From Crossaster papposus (Eukaryota > Echinodermata > Asteroidea > Velatida > Solasteridae): a stretch of 64,000 nucleotides of DNA. Numbering within the stretch: position 1 is the first letter of the stretch; each line of letters opens with the position of its first letter. The stretch spans positions 1,178,001 to 1,242,000 of the forward strand of contig JBAIAA010000603.1 of the NCBI GenBank assembly GCA_037893245.1. The letters are read 5' to 3'. The notes under the pieces were generated by a model, which was given only the letters and a program-made list of their open reading frames with translations, did not search any database and was not told the DNA's origin. Positions 45,085 to 56,932 of this stretch are shown here, piece by piece. The translations under genes were made by a program, and so were the position numbers.

Positions 45085-48000
45085 GGCCGAAAAATTTACA
45101 CGATAGCTAGACTATATAAACCGTTTGTACATGCACACATAATGTACATGTACATGTACATTGTACATAATTGTGTACATTGTACATCACAATATCCACG
45201 TACGTCACGCAACTGGGTCAATATGCTAATTTATACAATTCTGCAATTTGATCGGCTTCTACCGTTTTTGGTAGATGAGCTCGTTGGTTGTGTACAAACG
45301 TGTGGCAAATCCGTCAAGTTGGGATTCTTGAACCACACATGAGCGGGGGCGGCGCATGAGGGCGCGCTACTGATGGGCGTAGACATGACGCGTGGCGCCC
45401 GATGTCGATGACCATGAGCAATGTTGACACAGAATCCCGACTTGGGTCAAGCATAGAGAAAGGAACAGCCACTCCATGACAAACTGTTGACCTGGCAGTG
45501 GATGGTTGTGATAGGCATACATAAACATGTACTGTACCTGCAACATGGCGGAAACAATAATAACACGTAGGGTTCAAAGAAAGATATGAGATGTTAATCA
45601 AAGTAAGATAATTGACTTGAGATTGTTTTAGTTTATTTTGAAGATTCTGGACTTTTGTTACTGCATATTAAATCTGCATCAGCAACATTTTCCTGTCTGC
45701 TTATTAAGTGTTAATTCGTAAACATTTTTCAGTTCAGCAATGGATTTTTGTTTAAATACCCAATTAGGTAAATTGTACTTCGGATGGGTTTTTCCGACTG
45801 CCAAACATGTAGTGATCGAGTTCTCCATATTTTTGTATAAAAGGAAATGTGAATGTAACATTGACACAATGCCAATGTTACATGTGAATGACACATTTTT
45901 CTTTCTTAAATTAAAAAAAAATATTTACATGATTTAAAACCTTCCACACCCAAATACGAATGTTACATAAAATAACTTAATTAACACTGTACTGCAACCT
46001 GATGAAATAACCCACATTCACTTGCAGTTTCTATATTTTCCTCGGAACCAAGAATAGGGGGAAAGTGGTAAACAAGCCAAGGACAGGTCTCAACAAATGT
46101 TATCTACGGTATCTAGCAGACTGGGTGTCGTCCCTCTTCTTTAATCAGTGGTCTGCACTTACATGTATGTCTAATGATGTATTGCCCACACAGGATTTGA
46201 CCATTTGAACCTTTTTCTCTTACTGGTTGCCTGTACATGCAGACAACTTTCTGCATTTGCAATTCCTCTGTTTCTTCACAAATTCTGTTTATGACAAGGT
46301 CCCACGACTGGACTTAGTTGTTTGAAATTTGTTTCTTCAAATTTCTTATACGTATTGTTTTCGTTTATTTTTTCTTTCCATATTTATATCGATCCCTTTT
46401 AATCTTAGTCTTACTTTCTTGAATCAAATATAATGAAAAATGTGGCATACCCGATATATATTTATTTGCGGTGACACCACGAGGACGTCCCCGGAAAACG
46501 TGTACAAATCAAATAAAAACTTTTGCAAACAGTACAAAGGAAACAAAAGAAATCTACTCTAATTTGAACCCATGAAAATACACGTTGGTACATTGCGTTA
46601 AATGGGAACAATCCATAGGGTTTGTGTGCTAAAGGAAATCTCTCTAATCTCAAACTCGGAACACTCTAAAATTCTAAAATTTTCAACATCACCCTAATTT
46701 GTCTCCTTCTAATCTAAATTTCCCCTTTTGTTATACCCTAACCCAATTTTACCTTGTTCTACCTATACTGAAGACCCAACGCGCTATGGAGATTCAACAA
46801 TTTCCCCACTACTTGGTCTGTTTTTTTCCAAACAAAAGAGCCTGTCCTTACAACTACAGTAGGTGGAGGCATGACATACAGTACATCTTAAAACACATCA
46901 CTTTATCGCATCACTGTCTCAAAAGATATTCCTACCTTTTTCATGTGGATAATTAACAAAAAATATGTATGGAAGATCTCCTGAAGAATGCCTTTTTGTT
47001 TTACTTTTTCCAATTGCCATACTGTATGGTGTCCATTAAATGTTTTGCATTGTAAAACATTTTCAATATAACTACAGTACCAATGATGCATTTGCTGCCT
47101 TGTATGATTTTTGGGATGTGATTGTTCAAGTGGTTGTCTGTTAAAGTTTTAATCCAAAATTTTAATTTTTGGATTTTAAAGTCGTTTAACTCTTTTATAT
47201 AGTGCAGTTGCCATAGAGTTGTCAGACCTTTCAAAACCTTTCAAGTTTCCTGGACGGAAGGATGTTGTGTTGTTCTGAAAAGAACCATTTAAGTATGGAC
47301 TTGAAAATGATCTCGTCAAGACGATGATTGGAACATCAAGTCCATGCTCAAAAGTTTTTTTTAACAACCACACAATTTTCCAGGCCAAAAACAAAAAGAT
47401 TCAATCACATAGTTTTACCGCAAATCTTCATTTCACTAGTTTATTACTACCACCATACAAAACTTTAAATCTTATTTATCATAAATCTCCATGCGTGTGC
47501 AACTGTTAAGTCAACGAAAATCACTATTTCATTGCGTGGATGTGCTAAGTATATGTGCTATGAAATTAGAATAAAGGTAGTGCTAATACCAATACAGCTG
47601 CTCTGAATACAAAGCTGTCAGATAGAGTAAGATTTGAAAATTTGCACGGTGGCAGTCTTTACTAGTAACGGTTTGCAGAAAAAACGTGTGAAATATTATC
47701 TATTCAAAAGATGTGTGGTTCTGATAATAAATGGCAAGTTAGAAGACTCAACGTTTTAACCAGTATGCTCAGATTGACAGAAAAGTCTTTCAAAAAAAGA
47801 ATATTCCACATGGTGTCTTTGCAAACCTTTACGAGAGAATAAAATACTTATAATAATACATATTGGTGGTGCTGCAGTTGTACATGTAGTTGGAAGAAGT
47901 CAACATTATTAATTTATGCTATTTAGATTTTATATTAAATTCCAATTTTTGTTTAAAATTAAGATGTACACATAATATAGACACCGTTTGATAGACAGGG

Positions 48001-48137
48001 AGGGGGTTTTAATTATGGAGTACAATATTGATAAAGAATGTAAAGAATCAGAGAATACATTTTGCATAGCTGGTAATGCACTTTCTGGCTACTTATTCCA
48101 ATCCCAGTTTAACAAAGCGTTGCATACTACGGTACAT
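45085..48137. other. Three-kb stretch without a recognised gene
   Basis: Contains TACATG and TTGTACAT runs near 45140-45190 and only short, motif-free frames. The longest (45314-45601 reverse, 95 codons) has no family signature. The rest is AT-rich and looks intergenic. Confidence 0.5.
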
Positions 48138-48169
48138 TACATGGTGTTCAACAAAAAATAATACAATTA

Positions 48170-48673
48170 AGCCCTGTTCGCACTGGACTTTTGTTGATAA
48201 AACTTACCGAGACGATGGGTACTTTTCCTAATTTAAGACGGCCTAGGACGTTTTCCTCTCGGTTACTTTTCCCGAGTCCAGTGGTTACTTTTACCGGCCA
48301 ACTGCTGCCCGGGTAAACTTCCCAGGTAACTTTTCCCCAGACGATAAGTCCAGTGCGAACAGCGCGAGTCGGTAAAAGCGTCTAAGAAAAACGTACGTCC
48401 GGCCCCCTACTGCGATTTCAAAACACAGCGCATGCGCTCTTTGCATTGTTTATAACATGTGCGCGCGCTGATGCATGCACATCGCATTGTGATCACATTC
48501 ATCTTCACATTCAGTCATTATAATGACAGCTCGGCTACTTCTCCCGCGGTCTCGGTAAAATTTTCCCGTGTCGAAAGTCCAAGTGCGAACAGTGGTAACA
48601 TTTGACCATTTTTTATTTTACCATCGTCTCAGTAAAACCTTTCCCCCCAAAAAAGTCTAGTGCGAACACGGCT
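48170..48673 (-). mobile_element. Harbinger-like MITE family B, copy 2
   Basis: Shares its ends (GTTCGCACTGGACTTTT) and inner blocks with 7268-8013 but in opposite orientation, and is 240 bases shorter. TTA flanks it on both sides. The opposite terminal repeat of the surrounding mariner lacks the insertion and has a single TTA at the equivalent place, which confirms both the insertion and the target duplication. Confidence 0.85.
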
Positions 48674-48989
48674 TTAGACAAATGTATCCAAAATTGATGT
48701 TATATATGCTTTAATTTCAACTGTGTCAATCCTCGGCTGTTCGGCATGAGTGAACGCTAGCTATTTATACTTATACCAGATTTGAATTGGCCTGAGCACA
48801 AAAGTGAAAGGGTAATTCACACACAATGAAACACAATGGTAGGAAATGTTATAGGCATGTGCTTTGTTGTGCACAAATTTTTAATGATGTGACATAACAG
48901 AGTGTCTTGCTGTGGCATAAAACTGAGGGTCATCTTTGTACATTCCCACATTTCTGCACTGTATTGAGTACAACATTGTTCGTCTACAG

Positions 48990-49850
48990 TACAAACCACA
49001 ACAGATCCTTTTCGATAACCGTACTATCGGTGTCTCGATCCGCCAAGAGTACCTAAACGTACGTCCAACACGAGTAACAGTTTACAAAAATGTTAGGAAG
49101 TACCATGCTACACTGGGACAAGTCGGGATCTGAACAATCGATCTAGCCGACCCAGAACTGGTCGATCTGCTGCAAACATCCAAGCTGTCCGTGATGTCCT
49201 GGAAGAACAGCAAGAAGCAGATGAAGGTAGCAGGAATGACAGGAGAATAAGCTGTCGTCGTAATGGGGTAGGGCTGGCCCTGGCAACCTTTAACAGGATT
49301 ACCCGATGTGCTCTGTACCTACACCCTTACCAAATCATTAAACGGCAATGACTCCTCTCTGGTAATCAACAGAGGAGGCGTCAATTATGTACATGGCTTC
49401 TGGAACAGAGTCCATGGTTCCTTGACGATTTATAATCGGTGACAAGGCCGGATCTTTCTTGAACGCAAAGGTGAATTCCCACAACGTAAGGGAGTATCAG
49501 CCGAGTGGACAACAACCTGTTGATTTCGACTATGAACGAAATAACGACAGGCACAAACTGACAGTCTGAATTGGTTTGCTTGGAAATGGGTCAATTTGTG
49601 GCCCCTTCTTCAGGAATAACATCAATGGTGATAAATACCTGCACATGGTTATAATGAAGATGTCGTGCCAGCCATCAATGACTTTTCGTCGTTATCGTCC
49701 TGGCAGAAGAAATGCACAGTTTAGGCATGCCTGGTTGGCGCAAGATGGGGCACCACCACACAGGAGAAGGAACGTCTCACCGAGTTGTTTGGCGACCGCG
49801 TCATCGCATTGAACCGGCCCATAAAGGGGCATCTAAGATCGCCCAATACT
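48990..49850 (+). pseudogene. Tc1/mariner transposase relic
   Basis: Recognisable blocks in changing frames: a helix-turn-helix region (NVRPTRVTVYKNVRKYHATL), then AANIQAVRDVLEEQQ, ISCRRNGVGLALATFNRITR, LHPYQIIKRQ, WLLEQSPWFLDDL, FLNAKVNSHNVREYQPSGQQ, IGLLGNGSICGPFF, QDGAPPHRRR and LTELFGDRVIALNRP. GDKAG stands where GDEA is expected in relatives. QDGAPPH marks the second catalytic block. Several stops and frameshifts make it dead, and the final WPPRSPDL-type block is not seen. Confidence 0.8.
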
Positions 49851-50228
49851 TGACTTGTAAGGTCATGCTGTTGTTGATATTTTGAGGAAGGTGCAACCTG
49901 CGTCCGAACTTGGTAAACTTATGGAGGACTGAGGGTTAATCCAATTTCCTAGCAAATTTGTGAGCAACAAAGCACATGCCTAAACTTCCCTACTACGGTG
50001 TTTAATTCTGTTTGAACCCTTTCACTTTAATTTTGTGCGCAAGCTAATACAAATCAGGCGAAAGTAAATAGCTGGTGTTCACTCATGTGGAACAGTTGAG
50101 GATTGACATGGTTAAAAGCAAAGCATAACCCCTTGGTCCAACAATACTTGTGCCAGATTTGTGTAAACTTATAAAACATCCATTTCAGATACATTTCTCT
50201 AATTGTATACTTTTTTTGAAACGCCCTG

Positions 50229-50933
50229 TTTAATAGGAACTTTAAATGCCGGAAAGAAAAGGGGCTTGGGAGAATAATAGTATACCCAGTATTGATGTAT
50301 TAAAACAGAAAAAGGGTTGGTAAAAACTAAAACAAAACCACAACAGTCGTTTTTAAATTACATTCAGGTCAAGTCCTCCGGTATTCAGCACGTACCTGCA
50401 AGATTTAAGACTACAGATCATAGACAACAACCAGAAAGAAACCAACTTTATTGTAAAACCTGGCCAAATGTAACAATGAATACAGGTTAATACAGGAAAC
50501 CCTTTATTGTTATTCAGCAACATGCATGGTTTTCATTGGGAGTCACTGAGGCGTGACACCATGGATCCACTGGTTTTTGTGAGGTAGCACAAACATCTTG
50601 CATCACAAGCAAGAATATCTTGAAAGCTACTTTAAACTAAGTTGCTTCATTTGGCTAGTACATGTATAAATTTACATACTGTACGTGTGTTGACCGATTT
50701 GTATTAAAATTGAAAGAATGTGCCTTTTAGGAAATTCTGAAAAGGTCCGATTTGGGACAACTCTTGGCTTATAATATGTATCACCCTTACAGAAATTAAG
50801 GAGGCTTGCTGCAAGCTTGCCACAAGACCGCAAGCTTGAGAGCTTGCAGGGTTCCAAATATGCAAATTAGGGCAAGCTTGCCGCAAGCTTATGTGATGGC
50901 ATTTATACCCAAGGTCTACTAAAAAACTACTGT
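50229..50933. other. Spacer ending in AAGCTTGC clusters
   Basis: Mostly AT-rich. From about 50805 to 50892 GCAAGCTTGCC and AGCTTGCAG motifs recur, a small outlier of the larger array at 52.8-53.3 kb. Confidence 0.5.
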
Positions 50934-51320
50934 TTAAAGGTAGTATACACCATTTGCAGATATCGAAAAAATTTACTACCGAATTATTAAGAAATATCTT
51001 ACTTCTTTAAAAGTAAATAATGATTGTAGGCATCCAGCAAAATAAGGGCCCTAGATATCCTGTAATTGTTCCCAAAAATTGAATTGTATAAACTAAAATT
51101 CATTCTCGCCGTCCGGCGAGCGCAAAAAAACAAAGATAACATAAGAATAACTGCTCGACTCCGGTGGAAAACAAACGCTGTTTTTCATGCTTTTCTCGGC
51201 ATCCATGAATGTAAAAATTCGGACAGGTCAGTTAAACGATATTTACTATAAAATACAACCCCCCAAATCCACCCATTCCTGATAATTCAACAAATTACCA
51301 ATGGTGTATACTACCTTTAA
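50934..51320 (+). mobile_element. TTAA MITE family A, copy 4
   Basis: Complete copy with TTAA at both ends and terminal AAAGGTAGTATACACCATT in inverted orientation. Its central hairpin is TCTCGCC/GGCGAG with loop GTCC. Confidence 0.9.
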
Positions 51321-52099
51321 GACAAGACGAGAAAATTGCATTGTATTCATATTTGGGTTATCACTGCACAGGCACATTGTACAAGTATGAGGCATATTCT
51401 CGTATTTTAAAAAAGAACATTGTCATATGCTCAAAATTATTTACCCTACCAGTCCGCAGAAATTGTTATACTGTGTCATTTATGCACAGTAATGCGGAGA
51501 CTGATATGGTCACGTTACTAAATTCATAAAAATGAATGTGAAATTATCTGCTCATGTTCTGTTTACATGTCCTTTGTGGAAATGTTTGATGAATCATTAT
51601 ACAAAAGGTCTACAGATGACATTACCTCTGCTACTGTGGATCACATCGTCCCATGTAAACGAAATAGTCAGTCAATGCTGGCAGTACCTGTTAAAACCAT
51701 TTTAAATTTATGTGTGTATGTAGATATCAAAGATATTGATACAGTGTTTGTTGCAAAGTGTCCAAACACTGTTGAAGGAGATTAGAAAGTACATGTATAC
51801 ACACCGACTTCAAATAAATGCTGCCTTTTAAATGACAGAAATGTAAAGGAGCTGTTCCTATATTTTGAAGTTTCTACGATACTTGAAATATAGATAATAT
51901 TGGTGTTTGCCATCTCAATTTAGATTCTAACAATTTCACATTTTCCCCAGATTAATGTAAATTTCTGACTTGTGCTCCATAAATTTAATCAACTTTGTAG
52001 ACTTTGTACATGTACATTAAATGTACTTTAACAGACCATAATTAAATTTAATGCAGATTTGCATTTGAAAGTTTGTTAAAATTACATCTCTAATGCTGC
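51321..52099 (+). other. Unassigned segment between two MITEs
   Basis: Forward frames at 51341-51529 (KLFTLPVRRNCYTVSFMHSN) and 51567-51785 (MFDESLYKRSTDDITSATVD) have protein-like composition but no family I recognise. They may be exons of a broken gene. Confidence 0.3.
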
Positions 52100-52486
52100 T
52101 TAAAGGTAGTATACACCATTGGTAATTGCTTGAATTATCATGAATGGGTAGATTTGGGGGGTTGTATTTCATAGTAAATATCGTTTAACTGACTTTTCCG
52201 AAGTTTTACAATCATGGATGCCGAGAAAAGCACGAAAAACAGCGTTTGTTTTCAACCGGGGTCGAGCCGTTATTCTTATGTTATCCTTGTTTTTTCGCGA
52301 TCGCCATCCGGCGATTGCGAATATTTCTTTATAAAATTCAATTTTTCGGAATAATTAGAGCATATCTAGCGCAATTATTTTGCTAGATGCCTAGAATCAT
52401 TATTTACTTTAAAATGAGTAAGATATTTCTTAATAATTCGGTAGTAAATATTTTCGATATCTGCAAATGGTGTATACTACCTTTAA
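52100..52486 (-). mobile_element. TTAA MITE family A, copy 5
   Basis: A complete copy in reverse orientation, with TTAA at both ends. The central hairpin is TTCGCGATCGCC / GGCGATTGCGAA with a short loop. It lies about 780 bases from copy 4 in inverted arrangement. Confidence 0.9.
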
Positions 52487-52651
52487 GTACATGTTTTACT
52501 GTTGTATACATGAATGAACTTTGTTTTTTGCAATAAAATTGTTTCTTAATAACAAATTGTGTCTAATTCTAACTGAACTGTTCTTGTTTGATCGATATTG
52601 CTGCATTGATTTTATATGGTAAGCTCTTACATTTTTATATATATTTTTGGG

Positions 52652-52660
<9 letters not shown>

Positions 52661-52683
<23 letters not shown>
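52661..52683. repeat. Poly-G tract
   Basis: About 23 consecutive G residues preceded by a T-rich run. Confidence 0.9.
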
Positions 52684-52805
52684 CGCTTGGCGCTTTAATG
52701 AAAGGAATGGAATTTTGATAGCTGCATGCAAGAACATTTTGTTTGCGATTTGTCTATTCCATTATATTAGCAGAACATAGTATATAGAAATATGTATATC
52801 AATGG

Positions 52806-53312
52806 CAAGCTTGTATGTTTGCAAGTACATTACATTTATAGCAAGCTTGTCCCTGCGCAAGCTTGCACATTGGCCATTTTGCACATTGGACAAGTTTGCA
52901 AGCTTGCAAGTTTGCAGCAAGCTGAAGATTGCAAGCTTGTGACCAAACCATGCAAGCTTGCTTAAACATTTCGAGCTTGCCAAGATACCATGCAAGCTTG
53001 CAAGCTTGCAAAAAAAGTTTGCAAGCTTGCAGCAAGCTTGCCAAGAAAACATGCAAGCTTGCAAGCTTGCACAAAAGATTGCAAGCCTGCCAAAGAAACA
53101 AGCAAGCTTGCAGCGAGCTTGCCAAGAGACTATGCAAGCTTGCAGCGAGCTTGCAAGCTTGCATGAAGACAAACGTGTTTCATATAAGCTTGCACACGGG
53201 CTTGCAGTTAGCTTGCAGAAATTATTGCAAGCTCATTTGAGCTTGCAGCAAGCTCAATTAGATGGTCACAAGCTTAAAACTAGCTTGCAGCAAGCTTGTC
53301 GCAAGCTTGATT
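52806..53312. repeat. Array of AAGCTTGC palindromic motifs
   Basis: Roughly 40 occurrences of AGCTTGCA, GCAAGCTTGC or AAGCTTGCAGCAAGCTTGC in 500 bases, with irregular spacers such as CCAAGA and ACATGC. The core GCAAGCTTGC is self-complementary. All frames through it are open and repetitive (QACKLA-like), which is compositional. Confidence 0.85.
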
Positions 53313-53522
53313 TTCCATAAGGGCAGAAGGGGTGTTTAACAATAAATGTTGGGGCCAGCTTGTAACTAGATTAATTGCAGATAAAATGTTGAAAGTTGCT
53401 AACGTTTTATGTGAGTCAAAGAGCAGCAAAGCTGGTATGATATTTTGCGTTGACTCCAGCTCAGTTCAGTGAAACGGGTATCTAAATCTCTAATTCCGAT
53501 CAAAGTAAAGATTATTCATAAG

Positions 53523-53894
53523 CATCACTGCGCTTGGGAATAAAGACAGCTGCATTTAGAGCAATTGATGGTCTGTTGAAAATAAGGAAGATCCCTGAGT
53601 ACTCCAGTGGAATCTTTACCTCCTTAATGTGCCTTAAGCATGATGTTGAGAAGGCCATCAACCAACTTGCTGGGAAACATTCTCTTGGACGTGATGCAGT
53701 CATAATTGCATCACTGCGCTTGGGAATAAAGACAGCTGCATTTAGAGCAATTGATGGTCTGTTGAAAATAAGGAAGATCCCTGAGTACTCCAGTGGAATC
53801 TTTACCTCCTTAATGTGCCTTAAGCATGATGTTGAGAAGGCCATCAACCAACTTGCTGGGAAACATTCTCTTGGACGTGATGCAGTCATAGGCT
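53523..53894. repeat. 186-bp in-frame tandem duplication
   Basis: Two essentially identical 186-bp units start at 53523 and 53709 (GCATCACTGCGCTTGGGAAT). The unit is 62 codons. In the forward frame it reads ASLRLGIKTAAFRAIDGLLK and ends VEKAINQLAGKHSLGRDAVI, which looks coding. The reverse strand is also open. The identity implies a very recent duplication or an assembly error. Confidence 0.85.
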
Positions 53895-54520
53895 CGCCAA
53901 ATGATTGAAGAGGCTTGATTTCATTTCTGGAAACTCATCAACCGGATTGCAGGGGACCGTTCCATTGGATGCAACTGTGGGCTCTTTGAGGCAAGAGTGC
54001 TTGCAAATCAATACCTGCCCTGTGCGGGGACACAGCACTGTCTCTCCAAATCCCATGGGTACAGTTTGCGTCTGATCTGGAGACTGAAGGAGATATGATG
54101 TTCCTTTGCCCTGCACGCAGAACTCTTCTATTTGTTGGTTTTCATCAAGAGACTGAGGCTGAACAATGTATTTTGGACAGCACTACAAATATTTACAGGC
54201 ATTTTAAGGTGAAAGTTCCTGCTCCCTACATTCAACCGCATCTAACGAGAGCAGGACAAGAAAGCTTTCTTATTGGCTGAATGTCAGTCGGTGGCTGGCA
54301 GACATGTTTGCCAATGCTTGGATTATCAACAAAAGTTCATCTTTACAAAGAAAGCAAAATTTGGAATTGACATAAGAAGCACCCAAGGTATAAAAATAAG
54401 TGCATTTATCAGACTTACCGTATGCTCATTTCAATTCAGTGGGCGGTTGTTTACACCACATTACAAAGTTTCCAAAGCTGGCCTCATCAAAACAGATTTG
54501 TGTATTTTTTTTAATTAGCT
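53895..54520 (+). other. Possible continuation of the duplicated coding segment
   Basis: Forward frames continue with protein-like text (SDLETEGDMMFLCPARRTLL, FVGFHQETEAEQCILDSTTN) to about 54280, interrupted by stops. Antisense frames are also plausible. I do not recognise the family. Confidence 0.3.
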
Positions 54521-55170
54521 GTTTCGGCAATTAAGCGGAAACAGTTATTGGAGTCGTTAAAGTTTTTTGGTTTTTTTCTCTGTTTTAGACTCTTTTCCCA
54601 TTATAATTGTACACATGTTTTCTTCCGCCAATACAACCGCAGATGGTTCTTTGCATGTTTAAACGACGACCTCCATGACTTGTGACCTAAGTATTAGAAT
54701 TGCGTCTTCCCACTCAAGGGTAACTGCATCCGAGTGTTATCAAAATCGATGAAAACATGTAGAAGTTAGACATTTTCCCCCAAAAATTTACCTGAAACTT
54801 TAACATACCGGTACCGGTAATTGTTGCATATAATTTAGGAGTGATATTGCCCCCAAAAGTTGTCTTCATCCTCCAATAAAATAATCTATTTTCTTTTCTT
54901 GAATGTGTTCAGTGGAAAGCCAGTGCATGAATCCTCCACAATTACTGCAATTGGTTTTATAGTCAGTGATGATATTGATAAACAGTACGAATGATATTGA
55001 GCAGAATGCAAGGATCAACACACTAAGTAGTACATGTACCGTACATATAACACCTTTTGCTTTCTCCTTTTTTTCCTCATGTGCTTTAATCACACTTTAT
55101 CTGTTTCTTTTTTTCTGACAAAAATCAGTCATACGTACATTTATGTACAGTACCATGTACTTTTTGTACA
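54521..55170. other. Spacer without a recognised gene
   Basis: AT-rich, with a CCGGTACCGGTA palindromic patch near 54810 and a TACATGTACCGTACAT run near 55030. No gene is seen. Confidence 0.5.
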
Positions 55171-55174
55171 ATGC

Positions 55175-55375
55175 CATGGTCCAGTTGTTATGGTGTTCAA
55201 CTCATGTGTGATGGTATTTGTGCCCTTGAGCAAGACACTTAACTACAATTGCTTTTCTTCACCCAGGGGTATAAATGGGTACCTGTGAGGGTCAAGGTCA
55301 AATTGAGCGCTTATATCAGCTGCCATGTGGCCCAGGGCCCGATGAATGAGGTAATAATTGTATAGACAAACGAAG
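55175..55375 (+). mobile_element. SINE fragment
   Basis: GTGCCCTTGAGCAAGACACT, CACCCAGGGGTATAAATGGG and TACCTGTGAGGG match the body of the SINE at 11724-12096. Part of the tRNA-like head is missing or diverged, and the 3' tail is absent. Confidence 0.7.
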
Positions 55376-55690
55376 GCATTTTTTTCATTCGTCATTGGTG
55401 GCGCGGTTTCCCTCTCGAGGGGCCATGCAACGCTAATTTTCTATAGCGATATATAGCTACTACTCCCCACAATGTCTGTGTGCGTGCGCTCCACTGTACA
55501 TACATGTATGAATGGATTCGTCTAGATAGCACCGAGAGCATTTACTCTCAAATTTGTATCCTAGTGGAGACATCTCTTTGTTCTCGTGTACAAACTGCTT
55601 AAAAAGTCGGGCACCTTTTTTCAAAATGCTCCTATTTCAACCACAATTAATTTCCTGGGTTGAAATTTCGACCCAATATAGCCTATATCA

Positions 55691-55733
55691 TACCCTAACC
55701 CAAACACTAACCCTAACCCACATCCTAAACCTA
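55691..55733. repeat. Degenerate CCCTAA motifs
   Basis: CCCTAACCC and related CACTAACCCTAACCC occur four to five times in 43 bases. This resembles the animal telomere repeat but is short and imperfect, so an interstitial or chance origin is likely. Confidence 0.5.
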
Positions 55734-56039
55734 GTTTTTGAGTAATTTGAGGTACACTCCAAAAATCTAATTCGTGAAATTCCCTGTGGCGACCTATTCA
55801 TCTATAGAAATTTACCCTCCGGCGTCCTTTTGTCTCCATTATACACATTGTGTTCAGGTCTCCAGAGGGTACCGAATTTCAGATCATCATTATCGGCGGA
55901 TACCTGTACATGCGCATTATGAAAGTATACATTCTATTATTTTTCAAATTTTCACCAGCAACGGCATTGTAAACACATTTTAAGACATTCAAAATAACAC
56001 TCAACTTCAATAATTTTACACATTTCTTCAACAACATAC

Positions 56040-56250
56040 CGTACTTACCCTACCTCCACAATAACTCCTTCAATAGAAACATAGGATGCATCCTCCAACA
56101 GTTGCTTAGCCTCCTCTTTCTTCTGTGCTGAAATGTTTTTCAGTGATCCACATCTGGTGATTCTAGTGTGCTTCACAATCAAAACAGATGATGCTTCACC
56201 TAATGAAAATTGCCGTAACAAGAACACCTCGCCTTACTTTAACTTGGCTG
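56040..56250 (-). pseudogene. Exon of an uncharacterised gene, possibly broken start
   Basis: The reverse frame reads GEVFLLRQFSLGEASSVLIV, then KNISAQKKEEAKQLLEDASY and VSIEGVIVEVG, followed by a strong donor (GG|GTAAGTACGG, near 56046). Upstream MAAKLK is followed by TAA before GEVF, so either the start lies elsewhere or it is a nonsense mutation. The order suggests an OB-fold-like protein, but this is not certain. Confidence 0.4.
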
Positions 56251-56932
56251 CCATAGTATCATAATTTGTATACTACTCCTTTTATGACACTGGTTTTATC
56301 ACCCACTGCCATCTCTGATGTGTTTTCATCTATGCTCTTCAGCACTATCACCTTCACACGCACGCCTTTGGGATACCGTTTGGAACGATTTGACCTTCAA
56401 ACTTCTCGTAAACTATCCATGCTGTGAAACCAAACAACAAAAATACTATACAAATTGGAAACACTTTCATACACTTGTGACTGACTTACAACATCCAAAA
56501 CATATTACTTTTTGTATTCATACACCCATGTGCACAACTCCTATGGCTGTGACACTGGTTTGAACAAAATCTTAATGTTCGATCTCCAACGAAATGCTTA
56601 ATTATTTTCCCTACTAATTAATTCAACTTTTTATAGACATGTTATTACTTTCTGATGGCTGATATTCCACTGTATACAAAACTAGTGATTTCTGTCTCAT
56701 TCCATGTCAAACTATCACACTTTTAACCTTTGCTCTGCTTAAGTTGTACACATCAACTAATAATAAATATGTGACCTGCTCCCACAAAACCAGACATAAG
56801 TTGTTGTTTTTTAAAGTGAGATATTGTTATTTCCATTTAGAACACATCTTCAACTTTCATTTGGTACCAAAACCACCTGTAACATTCATATTTAACTATT
56901 TAAATTCAAATAAATTTATTTCCATTCCATTG
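56251..56932. other. Spacer without a recognised gene
   Basis: AT-rich; only short motif-free frames. Confidence 0.5.

Larger units (their letters stand above)
48140..50228 (+). mobile_element. Tc1/mariner element with long terminal repeats
   Basis: The inner terminal repeats match over about 95 bases (left 48722-48812, right 50022-50118; GTCAATCCTC, CATGAGTGAAC, AGCTATTTA, AAAGTGAAAGGG). Outer parts also match (left GACAAATGTATCC, right as GAGAAATGTATCT inverted), and the ends resemble CAGGGCGTTTCAAAAAAAG. The left side is bordered by TA; the right flank is TTTAA and may be mutated. A transposase relic lies at 48990-49850 and a Harbinger-like MITE at 48170-48673. Net length without the MITE is about 1.58 kb. 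Confidence 0.8.

Noticed and set aside
45314-45601. Reverse-strand frame of 95 codons
   Set aside because: No homology-like blocks, no splice context and biased composition.
52762-53320. Several open frames of 100-136 codons on both strands
   Set aside because: All result from the AAGCTTGC array; the encoded text is periodic and mirrored on both strands.
55691-55733. Former telomere or chromosome fusion site
   Set aside because: Only a few imperfect CCCTAA units and no subtelomeric features; too weak to support a fusion.
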